From Strigamia acuminata (taxonomy: Eukaryota; Arthropoda; Chilopoda; Geophilomorpha; Linotaeniidae): 64,000 nucleotides of DNA. Shown one piece after another: positions 25,201-37,643 of this stretch (its first letter is position 1; each line of letters opens with the position of its first letter). The notes below the pieces were generated by a model, which saw only the letters and a list, made by a program, of their open reading frames with translations, ran no database searches and had not been told where the DNA came from. Both the position numbers and the translations under genes were made by a program. The stretch is taken from positions 14,078,491 through 14,142,490 of the forward strand of contig OX442317.1 in NCBI GenBank assembly GCA_949358305.1, in the 5' to 3' direction.

Positions 25201-28200
25201 TTGCTAAAACTTACATTGAAGCCGTCTACTAAGGTTTAAACACTATTTCAGAACATTTAGAGACATTGGTCTTGTGGTGTTTGTGCTAAGTCAACTGTGA
25301 TGAGATCAAAAGTCTATTTTCCCAAATCATTTCTTGGATGTTGCTAAAACTTACATTAAAACTTTCTACTAAGGTTTAAACACTATTTCAGAACATTCAG
25401 AGACATTGGTCTTGTGATGTTTGTGCTAAGTCAACTGTGATGAGATCAAAAGTCTATTCTCCCAAATCATTGCTTGGATGTTGCTAAAACTTACATTAAA
25501 GCTTTCTACTAAGGTTTAAACACTATTTCAAAACATTCAGAGACATTGGTCTTGTGATGTTTGTGCTAAGTCAACTGTGATGAGATCAAAAGTCTATTCT
25601 CCCAAATCATTGCTTGGATGTTGCTAAAACTTACATTGAAGCCTTCTACTAAGGTTTAAACACTATTTCAGAACATTCAGAGACATTGGTTTGTGGTGTT
25701 TGTGCTAAGTCAACTGTGATGTCAAATGAGATCAAAAGTTTATTCTTTCAAATTATTGCTTGGATGTTGCTAACACTTACATTGAAGCCTTCTACTAAGG
25801 TTTAAACACTATTTCTAAACATTCAGAGACATTGGTCTTGTGGTGTTTGTGCTAAGTCAACTGTGATGAGATCAAAAGTCTATTCTCTCAAATCATTGCT
25901 TGGATGTTGCTAAAACTTACATTGAAGCCTTCTACTAAGGTTTAAACACTATTTCAGAACATTCAGAGACATTGGTTTGTGGTGTTTGTGCTAAGTCAAC
26001 TGTGATGTCAAATGAGATCAAAAGTTTATTCTTTCAAATTATTGCTTGGATGTTGCTAAAACTAACATTGAAGCCTTCTACTAAGGTTTAAACACTATTT
26101 CAGAACATTCAGAGACATTGGTCTTGTGGTGTTTGTGCTAAGTCAACTGTGATGAGATCAAAAGTCTATTTTCCCAAATCATTTCTTGGATGTTGCTAAA
26201 ACTTACATTAAAGCTTTCTACTAAGGTTTAAACACTATTTCAGAACATTCAGAGACATTGGTCTTGTGATGTTTGTGCTAAGTCAACTGTGATGAGATCA
26301 AAAGTCTATTCTCCCAAATCATTGCTTGGATGTTGCTAAAACTTACATTAAAGCTTTCTACTAAGGTTTAAACACTATTTCAAAACATTCAGAGACATTG
26401 GTCTTGTGATGTTTGTGCTAAGTCAACTGTGATGAGATCAAAAGTCTATTCTTCCAAATCATTGCTTGGATGTTGCTAAAACTTACATTGAAGCCTTCTA
26501 CTAAGGTTTAAACACTATTTCAGAACATTCAGAGACATTGGTTTGTGGTGTTTGTGCTAAGTCAACTGTGATGTCAAATGAGATCAAAAATTTATTCTTC
26601 CAAATCATTGCTTGGATGTTGCTAAAACTTACATTGAAGCCTTCTACTAAGGTTTAAACACTATTTCAGAACATTCAGAGACATTGGTCTTGTGATGTTT
26701 GTGCTAAGTCAACTGTGACGTCAAATGAGATCAAAAGTTTATTCTTTCAAATTATTGCTTGGATGTTGCTAAAACTTACATTGAAGCTTTCTACTAAGGT
26801 TTAAACACTATTTCAGAACATTCAGAAACATTGGTCTTGTGATGTTTGTGCTAAGTCAACTGTGATGTCAAATGGGATCAAAAGTTTATTCTTCCAAATC
26901 ATTGCTTGGATGTTGCTAAAACTTACATTGAAGCCTTCTACTAAGGTTGAAACACTATTTCAGAACATTCAGAGACATTGGTCTTGTGATGTTTGTGCTA
27001 AGTCAACTGTGATGTCAAATGAGATCAAAAGTTTATTCTTTCAAATTATTGCTTGGATGTTGCTAAAACTAACATTGAAGCCTTCTACTAAGGTTTAAAC
27101 ACTATTTCAGAACATTCAGAGACATTGGTCTTGTGGTGTTTGTGCTAAGTCAACTGTGATGAGATCAAAAGTCTATTTTCCCAAATCATTTCTTGGATGT
27201 TGCTAAAACTTACATTAAAGCTTTCTACTAAGGTTTAAACACTATTTCAGAACATTCAGAGACATTGGTCTTGTGATGTTTGTGCTAAGTCAACTGTGAT
27301 GAGATCAAAAGTCTATTCTCCCAAATCATTGCTTGGATGTTGCTAAAACTTACATTAAAGCTTTCTACTAAGGTTTAAACACTATTTCAAAACATTCAGA
27401 GACATTGGTCTTGTGGTGTTTGTGCTAAGTCAACTGTGATGAGATCAAAAGTCTATTCTCCCAAATCATTGCTTGGATGTTGCTAAAACTTACATTGAAG
27501 CCTTCTACTAAGGTTTAAACACTATTTCAGAACATTCAGAGACATTGGTTTGTGGTGTTTGTGCTAAGTCAACTGTGATGTCAAATGAGATCAAAAGTTT
27601 ATTCTTTCAAATTATTGCTTGGATGTTGCTAACACTTACATTGAAGCCTTCTACTAAGGTTTAAACACTATTTCTAAACATTCAGAGACATTGGTCTTGT
27701 GGTGTTTGTGCTAAGTCAACTGTGATGAGATCAAAAGTCTATTCTCTCAAATCATTGCTTGGATGTTGCTAAAACTTACATTGAAGCCTTCTACTAATGT
27801 TTAAACACTATTTCAGAACATTCAGAGACATTGGTTTGTGGTGTTTGTGCTAAGTCAACTGTGATGTCAAATGAGATCAAAAGTTTATTCTTTCAAATTA
27901 TTGCTTGGATGTTGCTAAAACTAACATTGAAGCCTTCTACTAAGGTTTAAACACTATTTCAGAACATTCAGAGACATTGGTCTTGTGGTGTTTGTGCTAA
28001 GTCAACTGTGATGAGATCAAAAGTCTATTTTCCCAAATCATTTCTTGGATGTTGCTAAAACTTACATTAAAGCTTTCTACTAAGGTTTAAACACTATTTC
28101 AGAACATTCAGAGACATTGGTCTTGTGATGTTTGTGCTAAGTCAACTGTGATGAGATCAAAAGTCTATTCTCCCAAATCATTGCTTGGATGTTGCTAAAA

Positions 28201-30157
28201 CTTACATTAAAGCTTTCTACTAAGGTTTAAACACTATTTCAAAACATTCAGAGACATTGGTCTTGTGATGTTTGTGCTAAGTCAACTGTGATGAGATCAA
28301 AAGTCTATTCTCCCAAATCATTGCTTGGATGTTGCTAAAACTTACATTGAAGCCTTCTACTAAGGTTTAAACACTATTTCAGAACATTCAGAGACATTGG
28401 TTTGTGGTGTTTGTGCTAAGTCAACTGTGATGTCAAATGAGATCAAAAATTTATTCTTCCAAATCATTGCTTGGATGTTGCTAAAACTTACATTGAAGCC
28501 TTCTACTAAGGTTTAAACACTATTTCAGAACATTCAGAAACATTGGTCTTGTGATGTTTGTGCTAAGTCAACTGTGATGTCAAATGGGATCAAAAGTTTA
28601 TTCTTCCAAATCATTGCTTGGATGTTGCTAAAACTTACATTGAAGCCTTCTACTAAGGTTTAAACACTATTTCAGAATATTCAGAGACATTGGTCTTGTG
28701 ATGTTTGTGCTAAATCAACTGTGATGTCAAATGAGATCAAAAGTTTATTCTTTCAAATCATTGCTTGGATGTTGCTAAAACTTACATTAAAGCTTTCTAC
28801 TAAAGTTTAAACACTATTTCAGAACATTCAGAGACATTGGTCTTGTGGTGTTTGTGCTAAGTCAACTGTGATGAGATCAAAAGTCTATTTTCCCAAATCA
28901 TTTCTTGGATGTTGCTAAAACTTACATTAAAGCTTTCTACTAAGGTTTAAACACTATTTCAGAACATTCAGAGACATTGGTTTGTGGTGTTTGTGCTAAG
29001 TCAACTGTGATGTCAAATGAGATCAAAAGTTTATTCTTTCAAATCATTGCTTGGATGTTGCTAAAACTTACATTAAAGCTTTCTACTAAAGTTTAAACAC
29101 TATTTCAGAACATTCAGAGACATTGGTCTTGTGGTGTTTGTGCTAAGTCAACTGTGATGAGATCAAAAGTCTATTCTCCCAAATCATTGCTTGGATGTTG
29201 CTAAAACTTACATTGAAGCCTTCTACTAAGGTTTAAACACTATTTCAGAACATTCAGAGACATTGGTTTGTGGTGTTTGTGCTAAGTCAACTGTGATGTC
29301 AAATGAGATCAAAAGTTTATTCTTTCAAATTATTGCTTGGATGTTGCTAACACTTACATTGAAGCCTTCTACTAAGGTTTAAACACTATTTCTAAACATT
29401 CAGAGACATTGGTCTTGTGGTGTTTGTGCTAAGTCAACTGTGATGAGATCAAAAGTCTATTCTCTCAAATCATTGCTTGGATGTTGCTAAAACTTACATT
29501 GAAGCCTTCTACTAATGTTTAAACACTATTTCAGAACATTCAGAGACATTGGTTTGTGGTGTTTGTGCTAAGTCAACTGTGATGTCAAATGAGATCAAAA
29601 GTTTATTCTTTCAAATTATTGCTTGGATGTTGCTAAAACTAACATTGAAGCCTTCTACTAAGGTTTAAACACTATTTCAGAACATTCAGAGACATTGGTC
29701 TTGTGGTGTTTGTGCTAAGTCAACTGTGATGAGATCAAAAGTCTATTTTCCCAAATCATTTCTTGGATGTTGCTAAAACTTACATTAAAGCTTTCTACTA
29801 AGGTTTAAACACTATTTCAGAACATTCAGAGACATTGGTCTTGTGATGTTTGTGCTAAGTCAACTGTGATGAGATCAAAAGTCTATTCTCCCAAATCATT
29901 GCTTGGATGTTGCTAAAACTTACATTAAAGCTTTCTACTAAGGTTTAAACACTATTTCAAAACATTCAGAGACATTGGTCTTGTGATGTTTGTGCTAAGT
30001 CAACTGTGATGAGATCAAAAGTCTATTCTCCCAAATCATTGCTTGGATGTTGCTAAAACTTACATTGAAGCCTTCTACTAAGGTTTAAACACTATTTCAG
30101 AACATTCAGAGACATTGGTTTGTGGTGTTTGTGCTAAGTCAACTGTGATGTCAAATG
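17874..30157 (+). repeat. Two tandem copies of a 6142-bp higher-order unit (4424 + 1718)
   Basis: The second 4424-bp copy plus the next 1718 bp was duplicated as one 6142-bp block (about 43 monomers). The private change CAGAATATTC occurs at 22531 and 28673. The stop-lost monomer pair at 18721/20720 recurs at 24863/26862, and ACTAATGTTT at 21651 and 23369 recurs at 27793 and 29511. All offsets are exactly 6142. Estimated copies are 17874-24015 and 24016-30157. The 1718-bp internal part repeats the end of the 4424 unit (21651 against 23369). Confidence 0.85.
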
Positions 30158-31149
30158 AGATCAAAAATTTATTCTTCCAAATCATTGCTTGGATGTTGCT
30201 AAAACTTACATTGAAGCCTTCTACTAAGGTTTAAACACTATTTCAGAACATTCAGAGACATTGGTCTTGTGATGTTTGTGCTAAGTCAACTGTGATGTCA
30301 AATGAGATCAAAAGTTTATTCTTTCAAATCATTGCTTGGATGTTGCTAAAACTTACATTAAAGCTTTCTACTAAGGTTTAAACACTATTTCAGAACATTC
30401 AGAGACATTGGTCTTGTGATGTTTGTGCTAAGTCAACTGTGATGAGATCAAAAGTCTATTCTCCAAAATCATTGCTTGGATGTTGCTAAAACTTACATTG
30501 AAGCCTTCTACTAAGGTTTAAACACTATTTCAGAACATTCAGACACATTGGTCTTGTGGTGTTTGTGCTAAGTCAACTGTGACGTCAAATGAGATCAAAA
30601 GTTTATTCTTTCAAATTATTGCTTGGATGTTGCTAAAACTTACATTGAAGCTTTCTACTAAGGTTTAAACACTATTTCAGAACATTCAGAAACATTGGTC
30701 TTGTGATGTTTGTGCTAAGTCAACTGTGATGTCAAATGGGATCAAAAGTTTATTCTTCCAAATCATTGCTTGGATGTTGCTAAAACTTACATTGAAGCCT
30801 TCTACTAAGGTTTAAACACTATTTCAGAACATTCAGAGACATTGGTCTTGTGATGTTTGTGCTAAGTCAACTGTGATGTCAAATGAGATCAAAAGTTTAT
30901 TCTTTCAAATTATTGCTTGGATGTTGCTAAAACTAACATTGAAGCCTTCTACTAAGGTTTAAACACTATTTCAGAACATTCAGAGACATTGGTCTTGTGG
31001 TGTTTGTGCTAAGTCAACTGTGATGAGATCAAAAGTCTATTTTCCCAAATCATTTCTTGGATGTTGCTAAAACTTACATTAAAGCTTTCTACTAAGGTTT
31101 AAACACTATTTCAGAACATTCAGAGACATTGGTCTTGTGATGTTTGTGC

Positions 31150-33740
31150 TAAGTCAACTGTGATGAGATCAAAAGTCTATTCTCCCAAATCATTGCTTGG
31201 ATGTTGCTAAAACTTACATTAAAGCTTTCTACTAAGGTTTAAACACTATTTCAAAACATTCAGAGACATTGGTCTTGTGATGTTTGTGCTAAGTCAACTG
31301 TGATGAGATCAAAAGTCTGTTCTCCCAAATCATTGCTTGGATGTTGCTAAAACTTACATTGAAGCCTTCTACTAAGGTTTAAACACTATTTCAGAACATT
31401 CAGAGACATTGGTTTGTGGTGTTTGTGCTAAGTCAACTGTGATGTCAAATGAGATCAAAAATTTATTCTTCCAAATCATTGCTTGGATGTTGCTAAAACT
31501 TACATTGAAGCCTTCTACTAAGGTTTAAACACTATTTCAGAACATTCAGAGACATTGGTCTTGTGATGTTTGTGCTAAGTCAACTGTGATGTCAAATGAG
31601 ATCAAAAGTTTATTCTTTCAAATCATTGCTTGGATGTTGCTAAAACTTACATTAAAGCTTTCTACTAAGGTTTAAACACTATTTCAGAACATTCAGAGAC
31701 ATTGGTCTTGTGATGTTTGTGCTAAGTCAACTGTGATGAGATCAAAAGTCTATTCTCCAAAATCATTGCTTGGATGTTGCTAAAACTTACATTGAAGCCT
31801 TCTACTAAGGTTTAAACACTATTTCAGAACATTCAGACACATTGGTCTTGTGGTGTTTGTGCTAAGTCAACTGTGACGTAAAATGAGATCAAAAGTTTAT
31901 TCTTTCAAATTATTGCTTGGATGTTGCTAAAACTTACATTGAAGCTTTCTACTAAGGTTTAAACACTATTTCAGAACATTCAGAAACATTGGTCTTGTGA
32001 TGTTTGTGCTAAGTCAACTGTGATGTCAAATGGGATCAAAAGTTTATTCTTCCAAATCATTGCTTGGATGTTGCTAAAACTTACATTGAAGCCTTCTACT
32101 AAGGTTTAAACACTATTTCAGAACATTCAGAGACATTGGTCTTGTGATGTTTGTGCGAAGTCAACTGTGATGTCAAATGAGATAAAAAGTTTATTCTTTC
32201 AAATCATTGCTTGGATGTTGCTAAAACTTACATTAAAGCTTTCTACTAAAGTTTAAACACTATTTCAGAACATTCAGAGACATTGGTCTTGTGGTGTTTG
32301 TGCTAAGTCAACTGTGATGAGATCAAAAGTCTATTCTCCCAAATCATTGCTTAGATGTTGCTAAAACTTCCATTGAAGCCGTCTATTAAGGTTTAAACAC
32401 TATTTTAGAACATTTAGAGACATTGGTCTTGTGATGTTTGTGCTAAGTCAACTGTGATGAGATCAAAAGTCTATTCTCCCAAATCATTGCTTGGATGTTG
32501 CTAAAACTTACATTAAAGCTTTCTACTAAGGTTTAAACACTATTTCAAAACATTCAGAGACATTGGTCTTGTGATGTTTGTGCTAAGTCAACTGTGATGA
32601 GATCAAAAGTCTGTTCTCCCAAATCATTGCTTGGATGTTGCTAAAACTTACATTGAAGCCTTCTACTAAGGTTTAAACACTATTTCAGAACATTCAGAGA
32701 CATTGGTTTGTGGTGTTTGTGCTAAGTCAACTGTGATGTCAAATGAGATCAAAAATTTATTCTTCCAAATCATTGCTTGGATGTTGCTAAAACTTACATT
32801 GAAGCCTTCTACTAAGGTTTAAACACTATTTCAGAACATTCAGAGACATTGGTCTTGTGATGTTTGTGCTAAGTCAACTGTGATGTCAAATGAGATCAAA
32901 AGTTTATTCTTTCAACTCATTGCTTGGATGTTGCTAAAACTTACATTAAAGCTTTCTACTAAGGTTTAAACACTATTTCAGAACATTCAGAGACATTGGT
33001 CTTGTGATGTTTGTGCTAAGTCAACTGTGATGAGATCAAAAGTCTATTCTCCAAAATCATTGCTTGGATGTTGCTAAAACTTACATTGAAGCCTTCTACT
33101 AAGGTTTAAACACTATTTCAGAACATTCAGACACATTGGTCTTGTGGTGTTTGTGCTAAGTCAACTGTGACGTAAAATGAGATCAAAAGTTTATTCTTTC
33201 AAATTATTGCTTGGATGTTGCTAAAACTTACATTGAAGCTTTCTACTAAGGTTTAAACACTATTTCAGAACATTCAGAAACATTGGTCTTGTGATGTTTG
33301 TGCTAAGTCAACTGTGATGTCAAATGGGATCAAAAGTTTATTCTTCCAAATCATTGCTTGGATGTTGCTAAAACTTACATTGAAGCCTTCTACTAAGGTT
33401 TAAACACTATTTCAGAACATTCAGAGACATTGGTCTTGTGATGTTTGTGCTAAGTCAACTGTGATGTCAAATGAGATAAAAAGTTTATTCTTTCAAATCA
33501 TTGCTTGGATGTTGCTAAAACTTACATTAAAGCTTTCTACTAAAGTTTAAACACTATTTCAGAACATTCAGAGACATTGGTCTTGTGGTGTTTGTGCTAA
33601 GTCAACTGTGATGAGATCAAAAGTCTATTCTCCCAAATCATTGCTTAGATGTTGCTAAAACTTCCATTGAAGCCGTCTACTAAGGTTTAAACACTATTTC
33701 AGAACATTTAGAGACATTGGTCTTGTGGTGTTTGTGCTAA
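31150..33740 (+). repeat. Two tandem copies of a 1294-bp higher-order unit (about 9 monomers)
   Basis: Four private variants recur 1294 bp apart: CTGTTCTCCC at 31317 and 32611, GACGTAAAATG at 31875 and 33169, GATAAAAAGT at 32181 and 33475, and TTAGATGTTGC at 32351 and 33645. Limits are approximate. The copies have since gained a few single-base differences, such as TGTGCGAAG near 32154. Confidence 0.85.
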
Positions 33741-34616
33741 GTCAACTGTGATGAGATCAAAAGTCTATTTTCCCAAATCATTTCTTGGATGTTGCTAAAA
33801 CTTACATTAAAGCTTTCTACTAAGGTTTAAACACTATTTCAAAACATTCAGAGACATTGGTCTTGTGATGTTTGTGCTAAGTCAACTGTGATGAGATCAA
33901 AAGTCTATTCTCCCAAATCATTGCTTGGATGTTGCTAAAACTTACATTAAAGCTTTCTACTAAGGTTTAAACACTATTTCAAAACATTCAGAGACATTGG
34001 TCTTGTGATGTTTGTGCTAAGTCAACTGTGATGAGATCAAAAGTCTATTCTCCCAAATCATTGCTTGGATGTTGCTAAAACTTACATTGAAGCCTTCTAC
34101 TAAGGTTTAAACACTATTTCAGAACATTCAGAGACATTGGTTTGTGGTGTTTGTGCTAAGTCAACTGTGATGTCAAATGAGATCAAAAGTTTATTCTTTC
34201 AAATTATTGCTTGGATGTTGCTAAAACTAACATTGAAGCCTTCTACTAAGGTTTAAACACTATTTCAGAACATTCAGAGACATTGGTCTTGTGGTGTTTG
34301 TGCTAAGTCAACTGTGATGAGATCAAAAGTCTATTTTCCCAAATCATTTCTTGGATGTTGCTAAAACTTACATTAAAGCTTTCTACTAAGGTTTAAACAC
34401 TATTTCAGAACATTCAGAGACATTGGTCTTGTGATGTTTGTGCTAAGTCAACTGTGATGAGATCAAAAGTCTATTCTCCCAAATCATTGCTTGGATGTTG
34501 CTAAAACTTACATTAAAGCTTTCTACTAAGCTTTAAACACTATTTCAAAACATTCAGAGACATTGGTCTTGTGATGTTTGTGCTAAGTCAACTGTGATGA
34601 GATCAAAAGTCTATTC

Positions 34617-35537
34617 TGTTGCTAGCACTGGCAACAGACCAGGACGGGGAAACGGTCAGCGACGGTGACGGAAGAAATCCCAGGAGAAAAGTGAAAGTAT
34701 AGTGGGTGTGTGGACGTGCGCATGCGCAACCAGACAAGGTCGGGCCCAACCACGGCAATTTAGGGTTAACGATCTCAGGCACAAACGTTCGAATCAACTC
34801 ACAAAGTGGCGGCCAGTAGGAGGAGAAAGCGCGCCCGGTTCTCTACTCACTACACATCATGTAGGCAGAAGAAACAGACTGGTTTGGGGAAGAAAACAGT
34901 AGTTTTATTCCAAAGTGAGAGAGAGGAAAATAAAACTCAACCGTTAAGGTTAAGTTTCAACAACACAAGAAGCACGCACTCATTGTTGGAATGCGTGACT
35001 ATGGAAACAGGCAAAATGAGGAAATGCATCAGTTACATTACAAAATGTACAAAACCAAGAGAATAAAAGCTTATAACTAACAGATGCATTGAAACAAGCA
35101 ATCCTTTGTCTAAAAAGGCTTAACACTAACATCAGACACAGCTCAGATTTCTAGCACAATCAGGAGCAGTGTCACTTAAATCAAATAACACTTTTACACT
35201 TGCTAATAAAGCATATTAACAACAATCACTAATTACCAAGCAGACCAAGAGATGGCGCTCAAACACGGGAGGCCAGAAAACTTATACAAACATAGGAGAA
35301 AATGCTCTAAGCTCTGCTAAAACTTAAATCTAAAACAGCGACGAGTTGGCATGGCAACGCAGCTCGTCCCAGACAGTCAAAACCAAGAAATCAGCGCAGG
35401 TAAGTGCTCCAAATTCCTGGCGATCAGGCTAGAAAATACTAAATGAAGACAAAAAGACTATTAAAACTCCAAAGACACTTTCTGTCTAAAAAACCAAAGT
35501 TAAACCGCTAACGATTCCATCGCGGTTGCTAGCAACA
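34617..35537. mobile_element. Solo LTR-like insertion (921 bp)
   Basis: Inserted in the satellite with a 4-bp duplication, ATTC at 34613-34616 and 35538-35541. The ends form a perfect 10-bp inverted repeat, TGTTGCTAGC...GCTAGCAACA, with TG...CA termini like the BEL/Pao LTRs here. Its length is close to the 940-bp LTR of the nested element. No internal region or second LTR accompanies it, so a solo LTR left by LTR-LTR recombination is the best reading; a MITE with 10-bp TIRs is the alternative. A 64-86-codon ORF on each strand is not convincing. Orientation was not determined, because AATAAA-type hexamers occur both ways. Confidence 0.72.
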
Positions 35538-36081
35538 ATTCTCCCAAATCATTGCTTGGATGTTGCTAAAACTTACATTGAAGCCTTCTACTAAGGTTTA
35601 AACACTATTTCAGAACATTCAGAGACATTGGTTTGTGGTGTTTGTGCTAAGTCAACTGTGATGTCAAATGAGATCAAAAATTTATTCTTTCAAATTATTG
35701 CTTGGATGTTGCTAACACTTACATTAAAGCTTTCTACTAAGGTTTAAACACTATTTCAGAACATTCAGAGACATTGGTCTTGTGATGTTTGTGCTAAGTC
35801 AACTGTGATGAGATCAAAAGTCTATTCTCCAAAATCATTGCTTGGATGTTGCTAAAACTTACATTGAAGCCTTCTACTAAGGTTTAAACACTATTTCAGA
35901 ACATTCAGACACATTGGTCTTGTGGTGTTTGTGCTAAGTCAACTGTGACGTCAAATGAGATCAAAAGTTTATTCTTTCAAATCATTGCTTGGATGTTGCT
36001 AAAACTTACATTAAAGCTTTCTACTAAGGTTTAAACACTATTTCAGAACATTCAGAGACATTGGTCTTGTGATGTTTGTGC
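35538..36081 (+). repeat. Tandem satellite, block 3 (about 4 monomers)
   Basis: Satellite monomers between the solo LTR and element 3, in the same orientation and phase family. It starts in the middle of a monomer at ATTCTCCC and ends at TTTGTGC, the GTGC being the element-3 target duplication. Confidence 0.95.
36078..36081. repeat. Target-site duplication, left copy, element 3
   Basis: GTGC before the element's TGTTGC terminus, repeated at 53661-53664 after the terminal GCAACA. This is the same tetranucleotide, at the same monomer position, as for element 1. Confidence 0.87.
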
Positions 36082-36410
36082 TGTTGCAAGACAGCGTAGA
36101 AATTGTTGTGCTATTTTATTGTCAATATTTTTACCATTTACTTTGAGTTGATTAAAATCTTTAAGTGTTTTAATTTCCTTTGCCTAATTGGTATTTTTCA
36201 CTTTTCAGATTTTTTTATTGCTTATTAAAGTGTTTTGACTTGATTTTTATTCATACTTTTCAATATTCAGTAATGTTTATGCTTTGTATTGATTTCAAAT
36301 ATCTTATTCCGTGCATTTATTGACTTATTCACTTGTTTTTTGAGAGTTTGTATTGATTTCGAACTGTTTTGGTGCAAATTTCGTTACCTAGCATACAATT
36401 GCGATGCTAG

Positions 36411-36418
36411 TGACGTCA
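36411..36418 (+). promoter_or_regulatory. CRE/ATF-type palindrome TGACGTCA in the LTR
   Basis: A perfect 8-bp CREB/ATF consensus about 330 bp into the LTR. It is present in the 3' copy at 52428-52435 and at a matching position (about 347 bp) in the diverged LTR of element 1. The related LTR at 54400-55966 has TGACGTAT at the corresponding place. Conservation of position suggests a promoter or enhancer role; binding is not shown. Confidence 0.4.
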
Positions 36419-36795
36419 TTTTTCTGTTTCCCGTAAAGTTACGGTTCCGCCTTCTAACCTTTTGTTTAGTACTTTTCAAATCACTTGGATTTTTATTAAG
36501 CATTCGTTTAGACTAATTCAAGCATGCTCTTTCTATCTAGATGCATCAAAACTGCTTTGGAAGTTCCGTTTGATTGGTTTGAACGTTCGTTTCCGTCTGC
36601 CATAAAAGCGCAGCCGGGAATGTTCGTTTGGCCGATAAATTCGTATTTATTCAACTTGTGTGTAATCACTCGGTGTTTTGTGAAGAGAATGAACAAATAT
36701 TCTTATTATTTAATCTATTCTTTATTGCATAATTACATTTAGTGCTTTTTATTCCATTTTCGTGTTGTTTTGAAGCTTTTGTAATGTTCGCCGGA

Positions 36796-36843
36796 CGCCA
36801 TGTTTGATCCAACACCTTTGTTATGTTCGCCGGTCGCCATGTT
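36796..36843 (+). promoter_or_regulatory. Paired CGCCATGTT (YY1/Pho-like) boxes in the LTR
   Basis: Two copies, at 36796-36804 and 36835-36843, lie within an imperfect repeat of about 39 bp that also contains TGTTCGCCGG. They match the YY1/Pleiohomeotic core CGCCATNTT. The pair is retained in the related LTR at 55203-55250 (as AACATGGCG on the plus strand). One copy is in the element-1 LTR. Confidence 0.4.
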
Positions 36844-37346
36844 TGTCCCAAGCGACTGTTTACATTTAGTAATCGTTGTTTATGTATTTTATATCACATA
36901 ATTTGCATTTACTATTACATTGCGTTATTATTCAGTATGTATTCTTTGATAATTTTGTGCTTTTGTACCGATCGAAATTCAAATGTGATCGTTATGTAAT
37001 TTTCGAAGCCTGTGATTGGCTATTTTCAATCCTTTCATTCCGAGATCGGTTTATTGCAAATATCTCATTGTTTAACGTGTTTTTGGACATTGTTGTGATT
37101 AGCTTTTTTGTTCACCGCATTCTTGTGGTCATTTCAATGTAATTCAATGTATTTTTAGTGCATTTTTAAGCAAATGCCAACTTTGCCGTAATCTTGTTTC
37201 CTCCGTTACCATGGTAACGGAATCTTTCGTGTATCTGTATTTCGCCGCTATCGGCCTGGCGCGTGCCATATTCGGTACTGCGCATGTGCGGTTCTCTAAG
37301 AACCAATCTAATTGCTGTAATTTCTTCAGTTATTAACCAACCTTTG

Positions 37347-37352
37347 AATAAA
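37347..37352 (+). terminator. Candidate polyadenylation signal AATAAA, 5' LTR
   Basis: AATAAA about 1265 bp into the LTR, followed by TGTGTTGTGTTTT-like GT-rich sequence, as expected for a 3'-end processing site. The functional copy would be the one in the 3' LTR (53364-53369). The element-1 LTR has AATAAA at a comparable distance. Confidence 0.5.
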
Positions 37353-37643
37353 TGTGTTGTGTTTTATTAGCTCTTGTTTTAGGCTTATTTTCAAACACAT
37401 TCAATGTGTAGTGAGTAGTTTAAAAATTCTCAGGCCAACTTATGTTTCCGCCACCTATTGGATACTTGGTGCAGGTGTTCTCCACATTGTTCCAGCGGTT
37501 CAACAATGCCATTTGTTGCGGATTTATTGCTTTCCAGTGCGATTTTCGTACTAACCACGCCATACGACCTTGGGCGAGCTCAAGTGTCTTGAATTTGGAT
37601 ACGCATCGCCATTCCTTTCTGTCTGTCTTGTTGACCTGCAACA

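Larger units (their letters stand above)
10681..34616 (+). repeat. Tandem satellite array, block 2 (about 24 kb uninterrupted)
   Basis: Continuation of the same monomer, resuming at GTGCTAAGTCAACTG, about 168 monomers. Sub-blocks have different higher-order periods, listed separately (875, 4424/6142 and 1294 bp). Six 78-codon ORFs (14297, 16296, 18721, 20720, 24863, 26862) arise only because one monomer variant changes GGTTTAAAC to GGTTGAAAC, removing a stop. They are copies of one satellite variant and not genes. Almost the only CpGs are in GTGACGTCA and GCCGTCT variants. Confidence 0.97.
36082..37643 (+). repeat. 5' LTR of element 3 (1562 bp)
   Basis: TGTTGCAAGACAGCG...GACCTGCAACA, repeated at 52099-53660 (offset 16017). 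It contains TGACGTCA (36411-36418), a weak TATA-like CATAAAAG (36601), two CGCCATGTT boxes about 39 bp apart (36796 and 36835) and AATAAA (37347-37352). ORFs of 60-90 codons inside it occur on both strands and are repeated in the other LTR only because the DNA is; I do not call them genes. Confidence 0.93.

Noticed and set aside
14297-27098. Six near-identical 78-codon ORFs (14297, 16296, 18721, 20720, 24863, 26862)
   Set aside because: They are satellite monomers in which GGTTTAAAC became GGTTGAAAC, removing one stop. Their spacing equals the higher-order period. They have no codon bias and no independent conservation.
36289-37142. Small hydrophobic ORFs in the element-3 LTR (36289-36516, 36876-37142 and copies in the 3' LTR)
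   Set aside because: The amino-acid changes between the two LTR copies include non-conservative ones, start contexts are weak, and open frames occur on both strands. Their hydrophobicity follows from T-rich DNA.
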